Positions 8,877-16,764 of a stretch of DNA of 64,000 nt are shown one piece after another. A program made the position numbers and the translations under genes. The number at the start of each line of letters is the position of its first letter. Position 1 is the stretch's first letter. Under the pieces are notes generated by a model. The model worked only from the letters and a program-made list of their open reading frames with translations. It had not been told where the DNA came from and ran no database searches. The stretch comes from Streptomyces nodosus (GTDB lineage Bacteria > Actinomycetota > Actinomycetes > Streptomycetales > Streptomycetaceae). The stretch spans positions 5,738,001 to 5,802,000 of the forward strand of contig NZ_CP023747.1 in NCBI RefSeq assembly GCF_008704995.1. The letters run 5' to 3'.

Positions 8877-9727
8877 GACGCCGCCGTCATCCAGCGGTCC
8901 CGGAGCCCCGCCAGGACCGCGATCGACACGGCCAGCAGTACCAGGCTCAGGGCGATCGCCGCCGCCGGGTCGTTCTGCAGCGCCAGATAGACGGCCAGCG
9001 GCATCGTCTGGGTGCGGCCGGGGAAGTTGCCCGCGAAGGTGATCGTCGCCCCGAACTCGCCGAGCGCCCGCGCCCAGGCCAGTACGGCCCCGGCCGCGAT
9101 GCCCGGTGCGATCAGCGGCAGCGTGACCCGGCGGAACGCCGTGAACCGGGAGGCGCCGAGCGTCGTCGCGGCCTCCTCGTAGCGCGGATCGGCGGCCCGC
9201 AGCGTGCCCTCGACGCTGATGACGAGGAACGGCATCGCCACGAACGCCTCGGCCACCACGACCCCGGCGGTGGTGAACGGCAGTGTGATCCCGAACCAGG
9301 CGTCCAGCCACTGCCCGACGATGCCGTTGCGCCCGAGCGCCAGCAGCAGGGCCACACCGCCCACCACCGGCGGCAGCACCAGCGGCAGCGTCACCAGGGC
9401 CCGTACCAGGCCGCGTCCGGGAAAGTCCGTACGGGCCAGCAGCCAGGCCAGCGGCACGCCCAGCACCAGGCTCACCGCGGTGGCCGCGGTGGCGCTCAGC
9501 AGGGACAGCTGGAGCGCCTGCCACACCTCCGTGCTGGTCAGCTGGTGCGGCAGGTCCCGCCAGGGAGCCCGTGCCAGCAGGGCGATCAGCGGCAGCAGCA
9601 GAAACGCCAGGCCGATCACCGCAGGCAGAAGCAGGGGCAGCGGCACCCCCGGCCGCGGGACACGCCCGCGCCGCGGCCCGTCCACCCGGGGGCGGGCCGC
9701 GGTGTCGGAGGTGCCGGGCCGGGTCAC
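8873..9727 (-). CDS. modB: Molybdate ABC transporter permease
   Basis: A 284-residue inner-membrane permease with about six transmembrane helices. The cytoplasmic EAA loop reads EEAATTLGASRFTAFRRVTLP, except that the usual alanine context is slightly changed, and it contacts the ATPase ModC. It starts with GTG at 9727, overlapping the modA stop by four bases (GTGA). The N-terminal 27 residues before the first helix are charged and proline-rich. Substrate assignment rests on the neighbours: a ModA binding protein upstream and a TOBE-bearing ATPase downstream. Confidence 0.88.
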   Translation of the reverse strand: MTRPGTSDTAARPRVDGPRRGRVPRPGVPLPLLLPAVIGLAFLLLPLIALLARAPWRDLPHQLTSTEVWQALQLSLLSATAATAVSLVLGVPLAWLLARTDFPGRGLVRALVTLPLVLPPVVGGVALLLALGRNGIVGQWLDAWFGITLPFTTAGVVVAEAFVAMPFLVISVEGTLRAADPRYEEAATTLGASRFTAFRRVTLPLIAPGIAAGAVLAWARALGEFGATITFAGNFPGRTQTMPLAVYLALQNDPAAAIALSLVLLAVSIAVLAGLRDRWMTAAS

Positions 9728-10563
9728 GGCTCGAGGAACCCCGCCCCGGTCAGGACCTTGCTTCCCTCGGCGGACCGCACCAGCGCGATGAACGCCTTGG
9801 CCGCCTCAGGGTTGCCGGCGTCCTTGAGCAGGGCGATCGGATAGTCGTTGACGGCCTCGGCCGACTCGGGGAACTCCACGCCCTCCACCTTGTCACCGGC
9901 CGCCTGCACATCGGTCTTGTAGACGACCGCGGCGTCGGCCTCCTTCAGCTCCACCTTGGTCAGGGCGCTCTTGACGTCCTGCTCGTACGACACCGGGGTC
10001 AGCTTCAGACCGCTGGCGTCCAGCGCCTTCTGCGCGGCGGCTCCGCACGGCACGGTCTTGTCGCACAGGACGACCTTGAGACCGGACTTGGTGAGGTCCT
10101 TCAGGGAGGAGATCTTGTCCGGGTTGCCGGGCAGGGTGGCGATCTCCAGCTGGTTGCGCACAAAGGTGACCGGCGTGTCGGCCGTGTCCTTCGCATCCGT
10201 CACGATGGCCATCGTCTTGGGGCTGGCGGCGGCGAAGACATCGGCCGGCGCACCCCCGGTGATGCTTGCGGCGAGCGTGTCGCTGCCACCGAAGCTGAAG
10301 GTCACCGTGGTGCCCGGGTGCTGCTTCTCGAACGTCTGGCCGAGGGCCGTGAAGCTCTCCTTGAGGGAGGCGGCGGCGAAGACCGTGACCGTGCCGGACA
10401 CCTTGGCGGAGGAGGGAGCCGAGGCCCCCGACGTCTCCTTGGAGCCGGAGTCGGACGAGCCGGAATCGGACGAGGAGGAGCAGGCGCTCAGGGCCAGCAG
10501 GCCGGCGGCCACCGCTCCGGTCAGCTGTAGTGTCCGGCGGCTCCGACGCTCGGAACGGGTCAT
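9724..10563 (-). CDS. modA: Molybdate-binding lipoprotein
   Basis: A 279-residue extracellular lipoprotein. The basic N-terminus and hydrophobic segment end in a lipobox LSAC, followed by a Ser/Gly/Asp linker. The body carries ModA landmarks: TVFAAASLKESF at the start of domain I, GGSDTLAASITGGAPADVFAAAS, and the late DAAVVYKTDVQAA. It captures molybdate or tungstate and hands it to ModB. The ATG at 10563 has GAGGGAG about ten bases upstream; a longer frame to 10626 adds only non-conserved residues. A -10-like TATGAT lies about 60 bases before the start. Confidence 0.92.
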   Translation of the reverse strand: MTRSERRSRRTLQLTGAVAAGLLALSACSSSSDSGSSDSGSKETSGASAPSSAKVSGTVTVFAAASLKESFTALGQTFEKQHPGTTVTFSFGGSDTLAASITGGAPADVFAAASPKTMAIVTDAKDTADTPVTFVRNQLEIATLPGNPDKISSLKDLTKSGLKVVLCDKTVPCGAAAQKALDASGLKLTPVSYEQDVKSALTKVELKEADAAVVYKTDVQAAGDKVEGVEFPESAEAVNDYPIALLKDAGNPEAAKAFIALVRSAEGSKVLTGAGFLEP

Positions 10564-10621
10564 CACGGGTCCACTCCCTCGGATCGGCCAGGAGGGATTC
10601 CCGAACCCCTCCGATATGCCG

Positions 10622-10627
10622 ATCATA
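10622..10627 (-). promoter_or_regulatory. Candidate -10 box of modA
   Basis: On the minus strand the hexamer reads TATGAT, about 60 bases before the modA start; no good -35 is seen at the right distance. Two direct 8-mers, CCGATATG and CCGATCAT, cover it (about 10610-10626) and could be a regulator site. Confidence 0.35.
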
Positions 10628-10790
10628 CTGTTGCGGATGCTGGCCGGTAGGGCCTTTCGGCATGGCAGGAGCAGGGCCGGTTTTCTGGTCAGGGTGGCAT
10701 CTGCGTTTGCTGGGGGCTGGGTGCTTCCTCACCGCTGCGGGGCGCGGTACGGAGCTGACGGATGGTCACACCGGGCACCGAAGGGCGCGC

Positions 10791-10845
10791 CGCCCGGACC
10801 CGTCCGCGTCGCCCGGACCCGTCCGGTGTCGCCCGGACCCGTCCG
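10791..10845. repeat. Three tandem GC-rich 16-mers
   Basis: Three exact copies of CGCCCGGACCCGTCCG at 10791-10806, 10810-10825 and 10830-10845, 19-20 bases apart. They lie in the 320-base gap between the HTH-TOBE gene and modA. Their purpose is unknown; regulator binding or simple slippage are both possible. Confidence 0.7.
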
Positions 10846-10883
10846 GCAGATCGGGCCCCGCCCGGTCGATCGGGCCCGTTCGC

Positions 10884-11282
10884 TCAGGCCCGGTCGATAT
10901 GCACGTTCGTCGACTTCACCCGGGCGGTGGCCTCCATCCCGACCTCCAGGCCCAGTTCCTCCACGGCCTCCCTGGTCAGCAGGGACACCAGTCGGTGCGG
11001 CCCCGCCTGGATCTCCACCTGGGCGGCCACATCACCGAGCTTCACGGCGGTGACGATCCCCGGGAACGCATTGCGGACCGAGGTGTAGGACGGGGCGTCC
11101 TCCTCGTCCGCGCCGCCGCGGGCCAGTTCCACCGAGAACGCGGCCAGGTCCGCGCCGTCGATGACCCGGCGCCCGCCCTCGTCGCGGCGGGTGGCCACCC
11201 GGCCCGCGTCCGCCCACCGTCGCGCGGTGTCCGGGCTCACTCCCAGCAGACGGGCGGCCTGGCCGATTGTGTAGGACTGCAT
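10884..11282 (-). CDS. HTH-TOBE molybdate-responsive regulator (ModE-like)
   Basis: About 132 residues with two domains. Residues 1-55 are a MerR/excisionase-type helix-turn-helix (YTIGQAARLLGVSPDTARRWADAG). Residues 70-132 are a Mop/TOBE domain (NAFPGIVTAVKLGDVAAQVEI, then a VKSTNVHI end), the fold that binds molybdate in ModE and ModC. This is the actinobacterial layout for ModE-like sensors, different from the enterobacterial LysR-type domain. It is upstream of modABC on the same strand, 320 bases away. A GTG at 11291 would add three residues; neither start has a clear ribosome site. A perfect inverted repeat covers the start codon (11283-11302). Confidence 0.8.
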   Translation of the reverse strand: MQSYTIGQAARLLGVSPDTARRWADAGRVATRRDEGGRRVIDGADLAAFSVELARGGADEEDAPSYTSVRNAFPGIVTAVKLGDVAAQVEIQAGPHRLVSLLTREAVEELGLEVGMEATARVKSTNVHIDRA

Positions 11283-11302
11283 GGGCGCCACGATAGGCGC
11301 CC
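11283..11302. promoter_or_regulatory. Inverted repeat at the start of the ModE-like gene
   Basis: GGGCGCC (11283-11289) and GGCGCCC (11296-11302) with a six-base spacer, directly before the ATG at 11282. It could be an autoregulatory operator or an mRNA hairpin that hides the start. Confidence 0.45.
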
Positions 11303-11499
11303 CGGGTGATCATGGGCGCACCTGGTGGCGGCCGAACACTCCGTCGGACCCGCACGTGGACACTTATGACGCCTGGACCCACGGAACCGCGGACGCACAG
11401 GGCGAGATGCGGGCGCGCGGAGGCACGAGACACGCGACGGACGGGCCCGAGGTCGAAACCGGCGTGGGCGACCGCGTCCGCATGGCAGGATCCCACGGC

Positions 11500-12417
11500 A
11501 TGGGCGCGTCCTGGGCGGTGCGGAGTGTGCGCGCGGCGGTGTTCGCCGTCGTGTGCGTGCTGCTCGCCGCCGGGGGACACACGCTGGCCACCGGCTTCGC
11601 CCCACCGCTGTGGGTCGAAGCGGGCGGATTCCTGGCCGTGTTCACCGTCGGCACGGCGCTCGCCGCGCGCGAGCGCTCGCAGTTCGGTATCGGCGCCGCG
11701 ATGCTCGTGGTGCAGGGCGGGCTCCACCTCGCCTTCGACGCGGCCGGCCCGCCGGACGCGCCGACGCACCCGGCGATGCACTCGCCGGGCCTGCCCACGG
11801 AAGCGCACGGCGCGGGCCCGCATGCGGCGATGTACAGCGAGGGCCTGCACGCGGCGATGCACATGATGGGCACGCCCATGACAGGCATGTCCATGGCGGC
11901 GATGCCTTCGGGCATGCCCCTGGCCGCCCCGTCGCACGGCATGTCCGCTCCCGCCGTCGTCGCGCATCTGGCCGCCGCCCTCGTCGCCTCCTGGTGTCTG
12001 CGGCGTGGCGAGGCCGCCCTGTGGTCGCTGCTGCGCAAGGCCGTCGCGTTCGTACCGGGCCTCGCCGCCTGGTGGCGTACGGCGGCACCGCTGCCGGGGT
12101 ACGCCCTGCCGACCGGCCCCTTCGCCTCTCGGCGTCACCCCCTCCGGCAGACACTGCTGCGCCACGCCCTGTCCCGGCGCGGTCCGCCCCGAGCACCCCG
12201 TACCCGACCCACCCCCCCATATCGAGCACGAGTACGGAGCTTCCCCACCCATGTCCCCGATGCGTACCACCCTGCGCCGCGCCGGCACCGTCACCGCACT
12301 GGCCGCCGTGAGCGTCCTCGCCGCGGCGGGCGCGGCCTTCGCCCATGTCACCGTCCACCCGGAGAGCTACGCCAAGGGCTCCACCGACGGTGTGCTGACC
12401 TTCCGGGTGCCCAATGA
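11500..12417 (+). CDS. Met/His-rich membrane protein, probable copper handling
   Basis: About 305 residues if read to the stop. Three hydrophobic segments (about residues 7-27, 31-53, 58-78) are followed by a loop of about 65 residues packed with methionine and histidine (HMMGTPMTGMSMAAMPSGM and similar), then a fourth helix. Such Met/His motifs bind Cu(I) in CopA/PcoC-type proteins. The next gene encodes a YcnI-type copper protein, which supports a copper role. The start at 11500 has AGGA ten bases upstream; an ATG at 11482 is open too. After about residue 235 the frame becomes Arg/Pro-rich and runs 167 bases into ycnI, so the true C-terminus may be shorter because of a frameshift. Confidence 0.6.
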   Translation: MGASWAVRSVRAAVFAVVCVLLAAGGHTLATGFAPPLWVEAGGFLAVFTVGTALAARERSQFGIGAAMLVVQGGLHLAFDAAGPPDAPTHPAMHSPGLPTEAHGAGPHAAMYSEGLHAAMHMMGTPMTGMSMAAMPSGMPLAAPSHGMSAPAVVAHLAAALVASWCLRRGEAALWSLLRKAVAFVPGLAAWWRTAAPLPGYALPTGPFASRRHPLRQTLLRHALSRRGPPRAPRTRPTPPYRARVRSFPTHVPDAYHPAPRRHRHRTGRRERPRRGGRGLRPCHRPPGELRQGLHRRCADLPGAQ

Positions 12418-13012
12418 GGCGGACACCGCCGCGACCACCAAGGTGCAGGTCTTCCTGCCCACCGACCACCCGATCCTGGGCGTGCTGGTCAGTCCGCAGG
12501 ACGGCTGGACCGCGCAGATGACCACCACCAAGCTGAAGAAGCCGGTCAAGACGGACGACGGCACCGTCACGGACGCCGTCTCCGAGATCACCTGGACCGG
12601 CGGGCGCATCCGGCACGGCCAGTACCAGGACTTCCAGGTGGCCTTCGGTCAGCTCCCGGACGACACCGACCAGTTGACCTTCAAGACGTTGCAGACCTAC
12701 TCCGACGGAAATGTCGTCCGCTGGATCGAGGAGACCCACAAGGGCGGTGACGAGCCCGAGAACCCGGCGCCCGTCCTCCGGCTCACCGCCGAGGGCACGG
12801 CCCAGGACAGCGGTACGGCGGCCTCCGCCCCCGCCGCGACGCAGGAGAAGTCCGGCGGTTCCACGGCGCAGGCCGCCTCCGGCAGCGACTCGACCGCCCG
12901 TGGGCTCGGGGTGGCCGGCCTGGTCGTGGGCGCCCTGGGCCTGGCCGCCGCGGGCTTCGCGCTCGCCCGCGGCCGTACCCGTCCGTCGACGTCGACACCC
13001 TCCTCCGAGTGA
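12251..13012 (+). CDS. YcnI-type copper-binding protein (DUF1775)
   Basis: A 253-residue secreted, membrane-anchored protein. A signal peptide ends in AFA and leaves a mature N-terminus HVTVHPE; in B. subtilis YcnI the equivalent first histidine forms a mono-histidine brace for Cu(II). The DUF1775 body spans about residues 27-175 (LTFRVPNE, GWTAQM, ITWTGGRI, FQVAFGQLP). A Ser/Ala-rich linker, one C-terminal helix (GVAGLVVGALGLAAAGFAL) and an Arg-rich end anchor it to the cell. It sits directly after the Met/His-rich membrane protein. The usual YcnJ/CopCD partner is not present here. The ATG at 12251 is used; 12260 is an alternative. Confidence 0.85.
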   Translation: MSPMRTTLRRAGTVTALAAVSVLAAAGAAFAHVTVHPESYAKGSTDGVLTFRVPNEADTAATTKVQVFLPTDHPILGVLVSPQDGWTAQMTTTKLKKPVKTDDGTVTDAVSEITWTGGRIRHGQYQDFQVAFGQLPDDTDQLTFKTLQTYSDGNVVRWIEETHKGGDEPENPAPVLRLTAEGTAQDSGTAASAPAATQEKSGGSTAQAASGSDSTARGLGVAGLVVGALGLAAAGFALARGRTRPSTSTPSSE

Positions 13013-13020
13013 CCGCACCC

Positions 13021-13054
13021 CGCCCCGCCGACGGCACCCTCCGTCGGCGGGGCG
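13021..13054. terminator. Bidirectional rho-independent-type terminator
   Basis: A perfect 14-base stem, CGCCCCGCCGACGG / CCGTCGGCGGGGCG, with a six-base loop. It lies eight bases after the ycnI stop and twelve before the stop of the convergent gene. Confidence 0.75.
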
Positions 13055-13066
13055 GGGGAGGGGCGG

Positions 13067-14731
13067 TCATGGCGCGGGTGCCGGCTCGCGTTCCAGTGGG
13101 ACGTCCTGGCTCGACAGGGTCATGGGGGACGCGGTGAAGGCACGCACCCGGATGCGGGCGCCCTTCCCGGGGAGGACGAGCCGCCCGTCGGGTGACTGGA
13201 GCAGATAGGTGGCCCTCGCATGGCCGGCGACCGACGAGGGTCCGGCGAGCACCTTCCAGTAGCGGCTCATGCCTTGACCGGTGGTCACCATGAAGTGCGG
13301 TTGGAGGTCCGCGTCGCCGGTGTTGTGGACCCGTACCGTGAGCGTCCTGACCGTGAGGGCCGTCCGGGAGGCCGCGGTGGCCTTCATGCGCAGTGGCGGT
13401 CCCCCGGTCGCCGCCAGGGTCACGGCCGCCAGCGACGGGGCCAGCAGGGCCGCCGCCACCGCCGTACGGAAGCCCCGTCGTCCCTGCGGCAACCGGGGCT
13501 GCCAGGCGGTGGCGAAAGCTCCGGGCGGCACGGTGACGGCGGCGGCCAGCCACAGCGGCGTCATCAGCAGGTAGTAGCCGTCCTGAGAGCGGGTCGCGAG
13601 GAAGAAGGCGCACCAGGGCAGCACCGTCGCGGCCGGACCCAGCCGGCGCACGAACAGGACGAACACCGCCAGCAGGCCCGCCGTGAGCAGCATTCCCGCA
13701 TGGGAGTACCAGACCACGCGGTCGCTGCCGTCGGTGAAGTACAGGGAGATGTCGACCAGGCCCTGGCCGTGGAGGACGGCCCCCTGGGTGAGCGGCAGCG
13801 CGATGCCCGAGAGCCAGGTGCGCGGCTCGCTCACCACGAAGTACGCGTTGATCAACAGCCAGGTGGCGGCGGCCGTACCGGCGATGCGTGCCACGGCCGC
13901 AGCGGCGCCGCGCGGCCCCAGCTCGCCGCGGCGCAGCGCATAGACCCCGGCGATCAGGAACGGCGTAAGGAACCACGGCAGTTGCTGGGAGGCGCAGGCG
14001 GCGCCCAGACAGGCCGCGCGCGCCCAGTCGGCCCGGCCGCCGGTGCCCATGCGGGTCCAGCGCACCACCACCGGGACCAGGAAGGCCAGTGCGACGACCG
14101 CCGGATAGCCGAGCCGGGCGTACGTCGGGACCAGGCCGAAGCCCAGACACACCAGCGTCGCCGCCGAACGCCACGGGACCGGCAGCAGCTTCCACATGAC
14201 GATCGTGCCGAGGACCAGCGCGCTCGTGGTGACCAGGGCCGCCGGCAGCGCGCCATGGCCCAGCCACAGCAGTGGCGCGGTGAGCAGCATGGTCAGCGGT
14301 GGATAGCCGTAGGTGTAGTCGTAGCCGCCGGTCACCGTCGGGGTGTAGGCGATGTTGTGCCGGAACAGCCAGGGCCACGGCTGCCCGTACGTCGGCCGGC
14401 CGTGGAGCAGTTCCCGGGCCGCCTGGGTGGTGAGGGCCGACTCGTCGCTGAAGCCGTGCTTCACGGACAGGGCGCAGTAGACGAGCGCGACGGCCGTCAC
14501 CAGCACGACGAGGTCGAGGCGGGCCAGCGACCGGGTGCCGCGCACCACCAGTGCCAGCACACCGGTGATCAGGATCGACGCGTAGCAGACGCAGACGACC
14601 GCGGCGATCGTCAACTGGTGGCCGGCCGCGGAGGTCCACACCCCGCGCGTCCCGATGAACAGGCTGATGTCCGCGAGCAGCGTCAGAACGCGATGCCACT
14701 GCGCGGCGTCCCGGTCCGGCTGGTCCCGCAT
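13067..14731 (-). CDS. Large integral membrane protein, GT-C-like
   Basis: About 554 residues with ten or more transmembrane segments and a C-terminal soluble beta-rich domain of about 110 residues. The first large loop has DESALTTQAARELLHG, then GRPTYGQPWPW and YDYTYGYPPLT, a layout seen in actinobacterial GT-C/DUF2029-like mannosyltransferases; the loop acidic residues would be catalytic. The assignment is by architecture only. The start at ATG 14731 is uncertain: the frame stays open to 14992 and a GTG at 14788 is possible, but the extra residues are not hydrophobic or conserved-looking. It converges on ycnI and is divergent from sflB. Confidence 0.6.
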   Translation of the reverse strand: MRDQPDRDAAQWHRVLTLLADISLFIGTRGVWTSAAGHQLTIAAVVCVCYASILITGVLALVVRGTRSLARLDLVVLVTAVALVYCALSVKHGFSDESALTTQAARELLHGRPTYGQPWPWLFRHNIAYTPTVTGGYDYTYGYPPLTMLLTAPLLWLGHGALPAALVTTSALVLGTIVMWKLLPVPWRSAATLVCLGFGLVPTYARLGYPAVVALAFLVPVVVRWTRMGTGGRADWARAACLGAACASQQLPWFLTPFLIAGVYALRRGELGPRGAAAAVARIAGTAAATWLLINAYFVVSEPRTWLSGIALPLTQGAVLHGQGLVDISLYFTDGSDRVVWYSHAGMLLTAGLLAVFVLFVRRLGPAATVLPWCAFFLATRSQDGYYLLMTPLWLAAAVTVPPGAFATAWQPRLPQGRRGFRTAVAAALLAPSLAAVTLAATGGPPLRMKATAASRTALTVRTLTVRVHNTGDADLQPHFMVTTGQGMSRYWKVLAGPSSVAGHARATYLLQSPDGRLVLPGKGARIRVRAFTASPMTLSSQDVPLEREPAPAP

Positions 14732-15096
14732 CGTGGCCGGGCTCGCCGATCGGCTGACGGTCGCTGGTCCTGCTTCTGTCAACTGCACGACAGGGAAGGT
14801 AAAGGGGCCCGATGAAGGCCACCCGTCCGGACGTGAAGAGTCCGGTGTGAGGGTCGTAAGAAGCACCCGTACGGGTGGCTGTCTCCGGCTGTTCCGGGCC
14901 GGGCCGCCGCATGTCACACAGGTTCCCCCGCCGGTGACCGGACGGCTCGGTGCCTGGTCGTCCCGGGTCGCCCGGGAGAGCCGTACACACACGGTGGAGG
15001 ATGTCGCGGTACGTGTCGCAGTTGGGCCGAACGGGTGACCATGCGTAAGAATTGGCCGATGCAGACGATGAGGGCGAGTCAGCGCGGGGAGGGCCG
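14732..15096. promoter_or_regulatory. Divergent intergenic region with palindrome
   Basis: About 365 bases between the GT-C-like gene and sflB. It contains a perfect 14-base palindrome CACCCGTACGGGTG (14864-14877). No RNA gene or small ORF with a good ribosome site was seen. Confidence 0.35.
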
Positions 15097-15486
15097 GTGA
15101 ACAGCCACGATGTCACCGACGAACAGTGGGAGGGGCTTGCTCAGGTCGTTCCGCTGCGTGGCCGGGACGCCTGGCCGTCCGCGGTCGACCACCGCGCGAC
15201 GCCCTATGCCGAGACCGAGACGCGACGCCGCCTGGTGGTGCTTCGGGTCAATGTGTTCGCGGACGCCCGTGAGGTGGCTCAGACACTGATGGCGGGGGTG
15301 CCCGTGCTGCTCGATCTGACGGGCGCCGAGACCGAGGTCGCCAAGCGGGTGCTGGACTTCAGCACGGGGGTGGTCTTCGGGCTCTCCTTCGGGATGCACC
15401 GGGTCGACCGCAATGTGTTTCTGCTGACGCCGAAGGGGACCGAGGTGCGTGCCCTGATGGAGGGGGCGGAGGCTCCGGGGATCTGA
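15097..15486 (+). CDS. sflB: SepF-like protein (SflB type)
   Basis: A 129-residue cytoplasmic protein of the SepF family. SepF links FtsZ to the membrane; Streptomyces has extra SepF-like proteins, SflA and SflB. The SepF core is seen in residues 45-120 (RLVVLRVNVFADAREVAQTL, LLDLTG, KRVLDFSTGVVFGL, NVFLLTP). It lacks the long N-terminal membrane-binding helix and linker of SepF1. The GTG at 15097 has GGGAGG five bases before it. Naming it sflB rests on recalled synteny with SCO5967, since the genes to its right follow the same order. Confidence 0.75.
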   Translation: MNSHDVTDEQWEGLAQVVPLRGRDAWPSAVDHRATPYAETETRRRLVVLRVNVFADAREVAQTLMAGVPVLLDLTGAETEVAKRVLDFSTGVVFGLSFGMHRVDRNVFLLTPKGTEVRALMEGAEAPGI

Positions 15487-15634
15487 GGTCCGGCAGGGCG
15501 GCTTGCCGCGCGCTGCGGGCCGGTGGGGCCCCATGGCCGGAGGGTTGCGGGTGCCTCGGGGGGAGAGCGGGCGCGGTGACCGAGGTGCCGGGGGCCGTGG
15601 GGGCGGACGGACGGGCGGTGGTAGACCTGTGCCC

Positions 15635-15991
15635 GTGACGGAAGAAGAACCCGGACGGCGCGAGGGCCTGGATGTGGCGGGGTTGCAGCGGCGGCTCGCC
15701 GACTTCGCCGCGGCACGCGACTGGCAGCCGTACCACACGCCCAAGAACCTGGTGGCCGCGCTCAGCGTGGAGGCTTCCGAACTGGTCGAGATCTTCCAGT
15801 GGCTGACGCCGGATCAGTCCGCTCGGGTGATGGACGACCCCGGCACGGCGCACCGGGTGACCGACGAGGTGGCGGACGTGCTCGCGTATCTGCTCCAGCT
15901 GTGCGAGGTGCTGGGCATCGATGCGCTGTCGGCGCTGGATGCGAAGATCGACCGCAATGAGAAGAGGTTTCCGGTGCCGGGAGCGGAGTGA
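15635..15991 (+). CDS. MazG-like nucleotide pyrophosphohydrolase
   Basis: A 118-residue all-alpha NTP pyrophosphohydrolase of the MazG/RS21-C6 type. The metal-binding EASELVEIFQW (EXXE) and later TDEVADVLAYLL (EXXD) motifs are complete. Relatives hydrolyse dCTP, 5-substituted dCTP or other non-canonical nucleotides to the monophosphate and pyrophosphate. It probably acts as a dimer or tetramer in the cytoplasm. The GTG at 15635 is preferred because the family starts just before GLDVAGLQRRLADFAAARDW; there is no strong ribosome site. It follows sflB by 148 bases. Confidence 0.82.
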   Translation: MTEEEPGRREGLDVAGLQRRLADFAAARDWQPYHTPKNLVAALSVEASELVEIFQWLTPDQSARVMDDPGTAHRVTDEVADVLAYLLQLCEVLGIDALSALDAKIDRNEKRFPVPGAE

Positions 15992-16000
15992 GCCGGAGCC

Positions 16001-16016
16001 GCCCCCGCACGGGGGC
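16001..16016. terminator. Short GC-rich hairpin after the MazG-like gene
   Basis: GCCCCCG-ca-CGGGGGC, ten bases after the stop. It has a tight loop and no T run, so termination is only possible. Confidence 0.35.
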
Positions 16017-16207
16017 CGGGCCAGGCAACAGGAACCCGTTCCTCCGCTGTCACTCTCCGGAGTTATGGAGTTGTCCCAGTCTCCTTGGTTGTCCACAGAT
16101 TTCGCCTCACCTCTGGCTTTTCGTCCCGAGTGCCTTCACTCTGGGTAGTGGACAACGGAGTTCGGGCAGACGTGCGGGAGTACGTCGGGACAGAGCGGGG
16201 GCAGCGC

Positions 16208-16684
16208 ATGGACGCGGTGCGGCTCATCGTGACGAGCAGGCGCGCCCTGGCGGGGAGCGAGGACGGGCCGAGGATCATGACCGAAGCATGGCAGGCATAT
16301 GCCTTGGCGCAGGCGATCGGAAGTCGGCTGGCGGTCTCCGGACCGCCTGAACTACGAGGCGAGGCACTGGGGTTGACGGAGCTGGCGGGCCGGGGCTGCG
16401 GCGTCCTGGACACGCCTCCGCTCGATGTGGCCGATCTGCGCGCCGCCCGGCTCACGGACCTGGGCGATGCCCGCAGGGCCCTCCTCGATCTCGCCACCCT
16501 GCTGGTGGAGTTGGGCATGGCGCTGGTGGCCGTGGCGAGCGCCGCGGCCGACGAAGGCACCTACTGGCAGTGCATGGAGGCCATAGACGCGGCGGACGAG
16601 TCCAGGGACCGGGTCAGGGAGATGCTGCGCAGAATGGCGGCGCGGGACGGGGAGATACGGGAGCGGCACCGGGCGGCGGGCTGA
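16208..16684 (+). CDS. Hypothetical helical protein (DUF6099-like)
   Basis: A 158-residue protein predicted to be mainly alpha-helical and cytoplasmic. I recall similar Streptomyces proteins grouped as DUF6099, but the function is not known. It has no membrane segment or metal motif; the C-terminal part is rich in Arg and Glu. The ATG at 16208 matches the conserved MDAVRLI start; the frame is open back to 16085 but that part has a lower GC content (about 16055-16150), which looks like a promoter region. The next gene starts 80 bases downstream on the same strand. Confidence 0.6.
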   Translation: MDAVRLIVTSRRALAGSEDGPRIMTEAWQAYALAQAIGSRLAVSGPPELRGEALGLTELAGRGCGVLDTPPLDVADLRAARLTDLGDARRALLDLATLLVELGMALVAVASAAADEGTYWQCMEAIDAADESRDRVREMLRRMAARDGEIRERHRAAG

Positions 16685-16764
16685 GGGCGTCCATGTCCGG
16701 TGAGGAGGGCGGGACCGGTGGGGCTGACAGGACGGACCGGCACCCGAACATGCAGGATGGAGGC

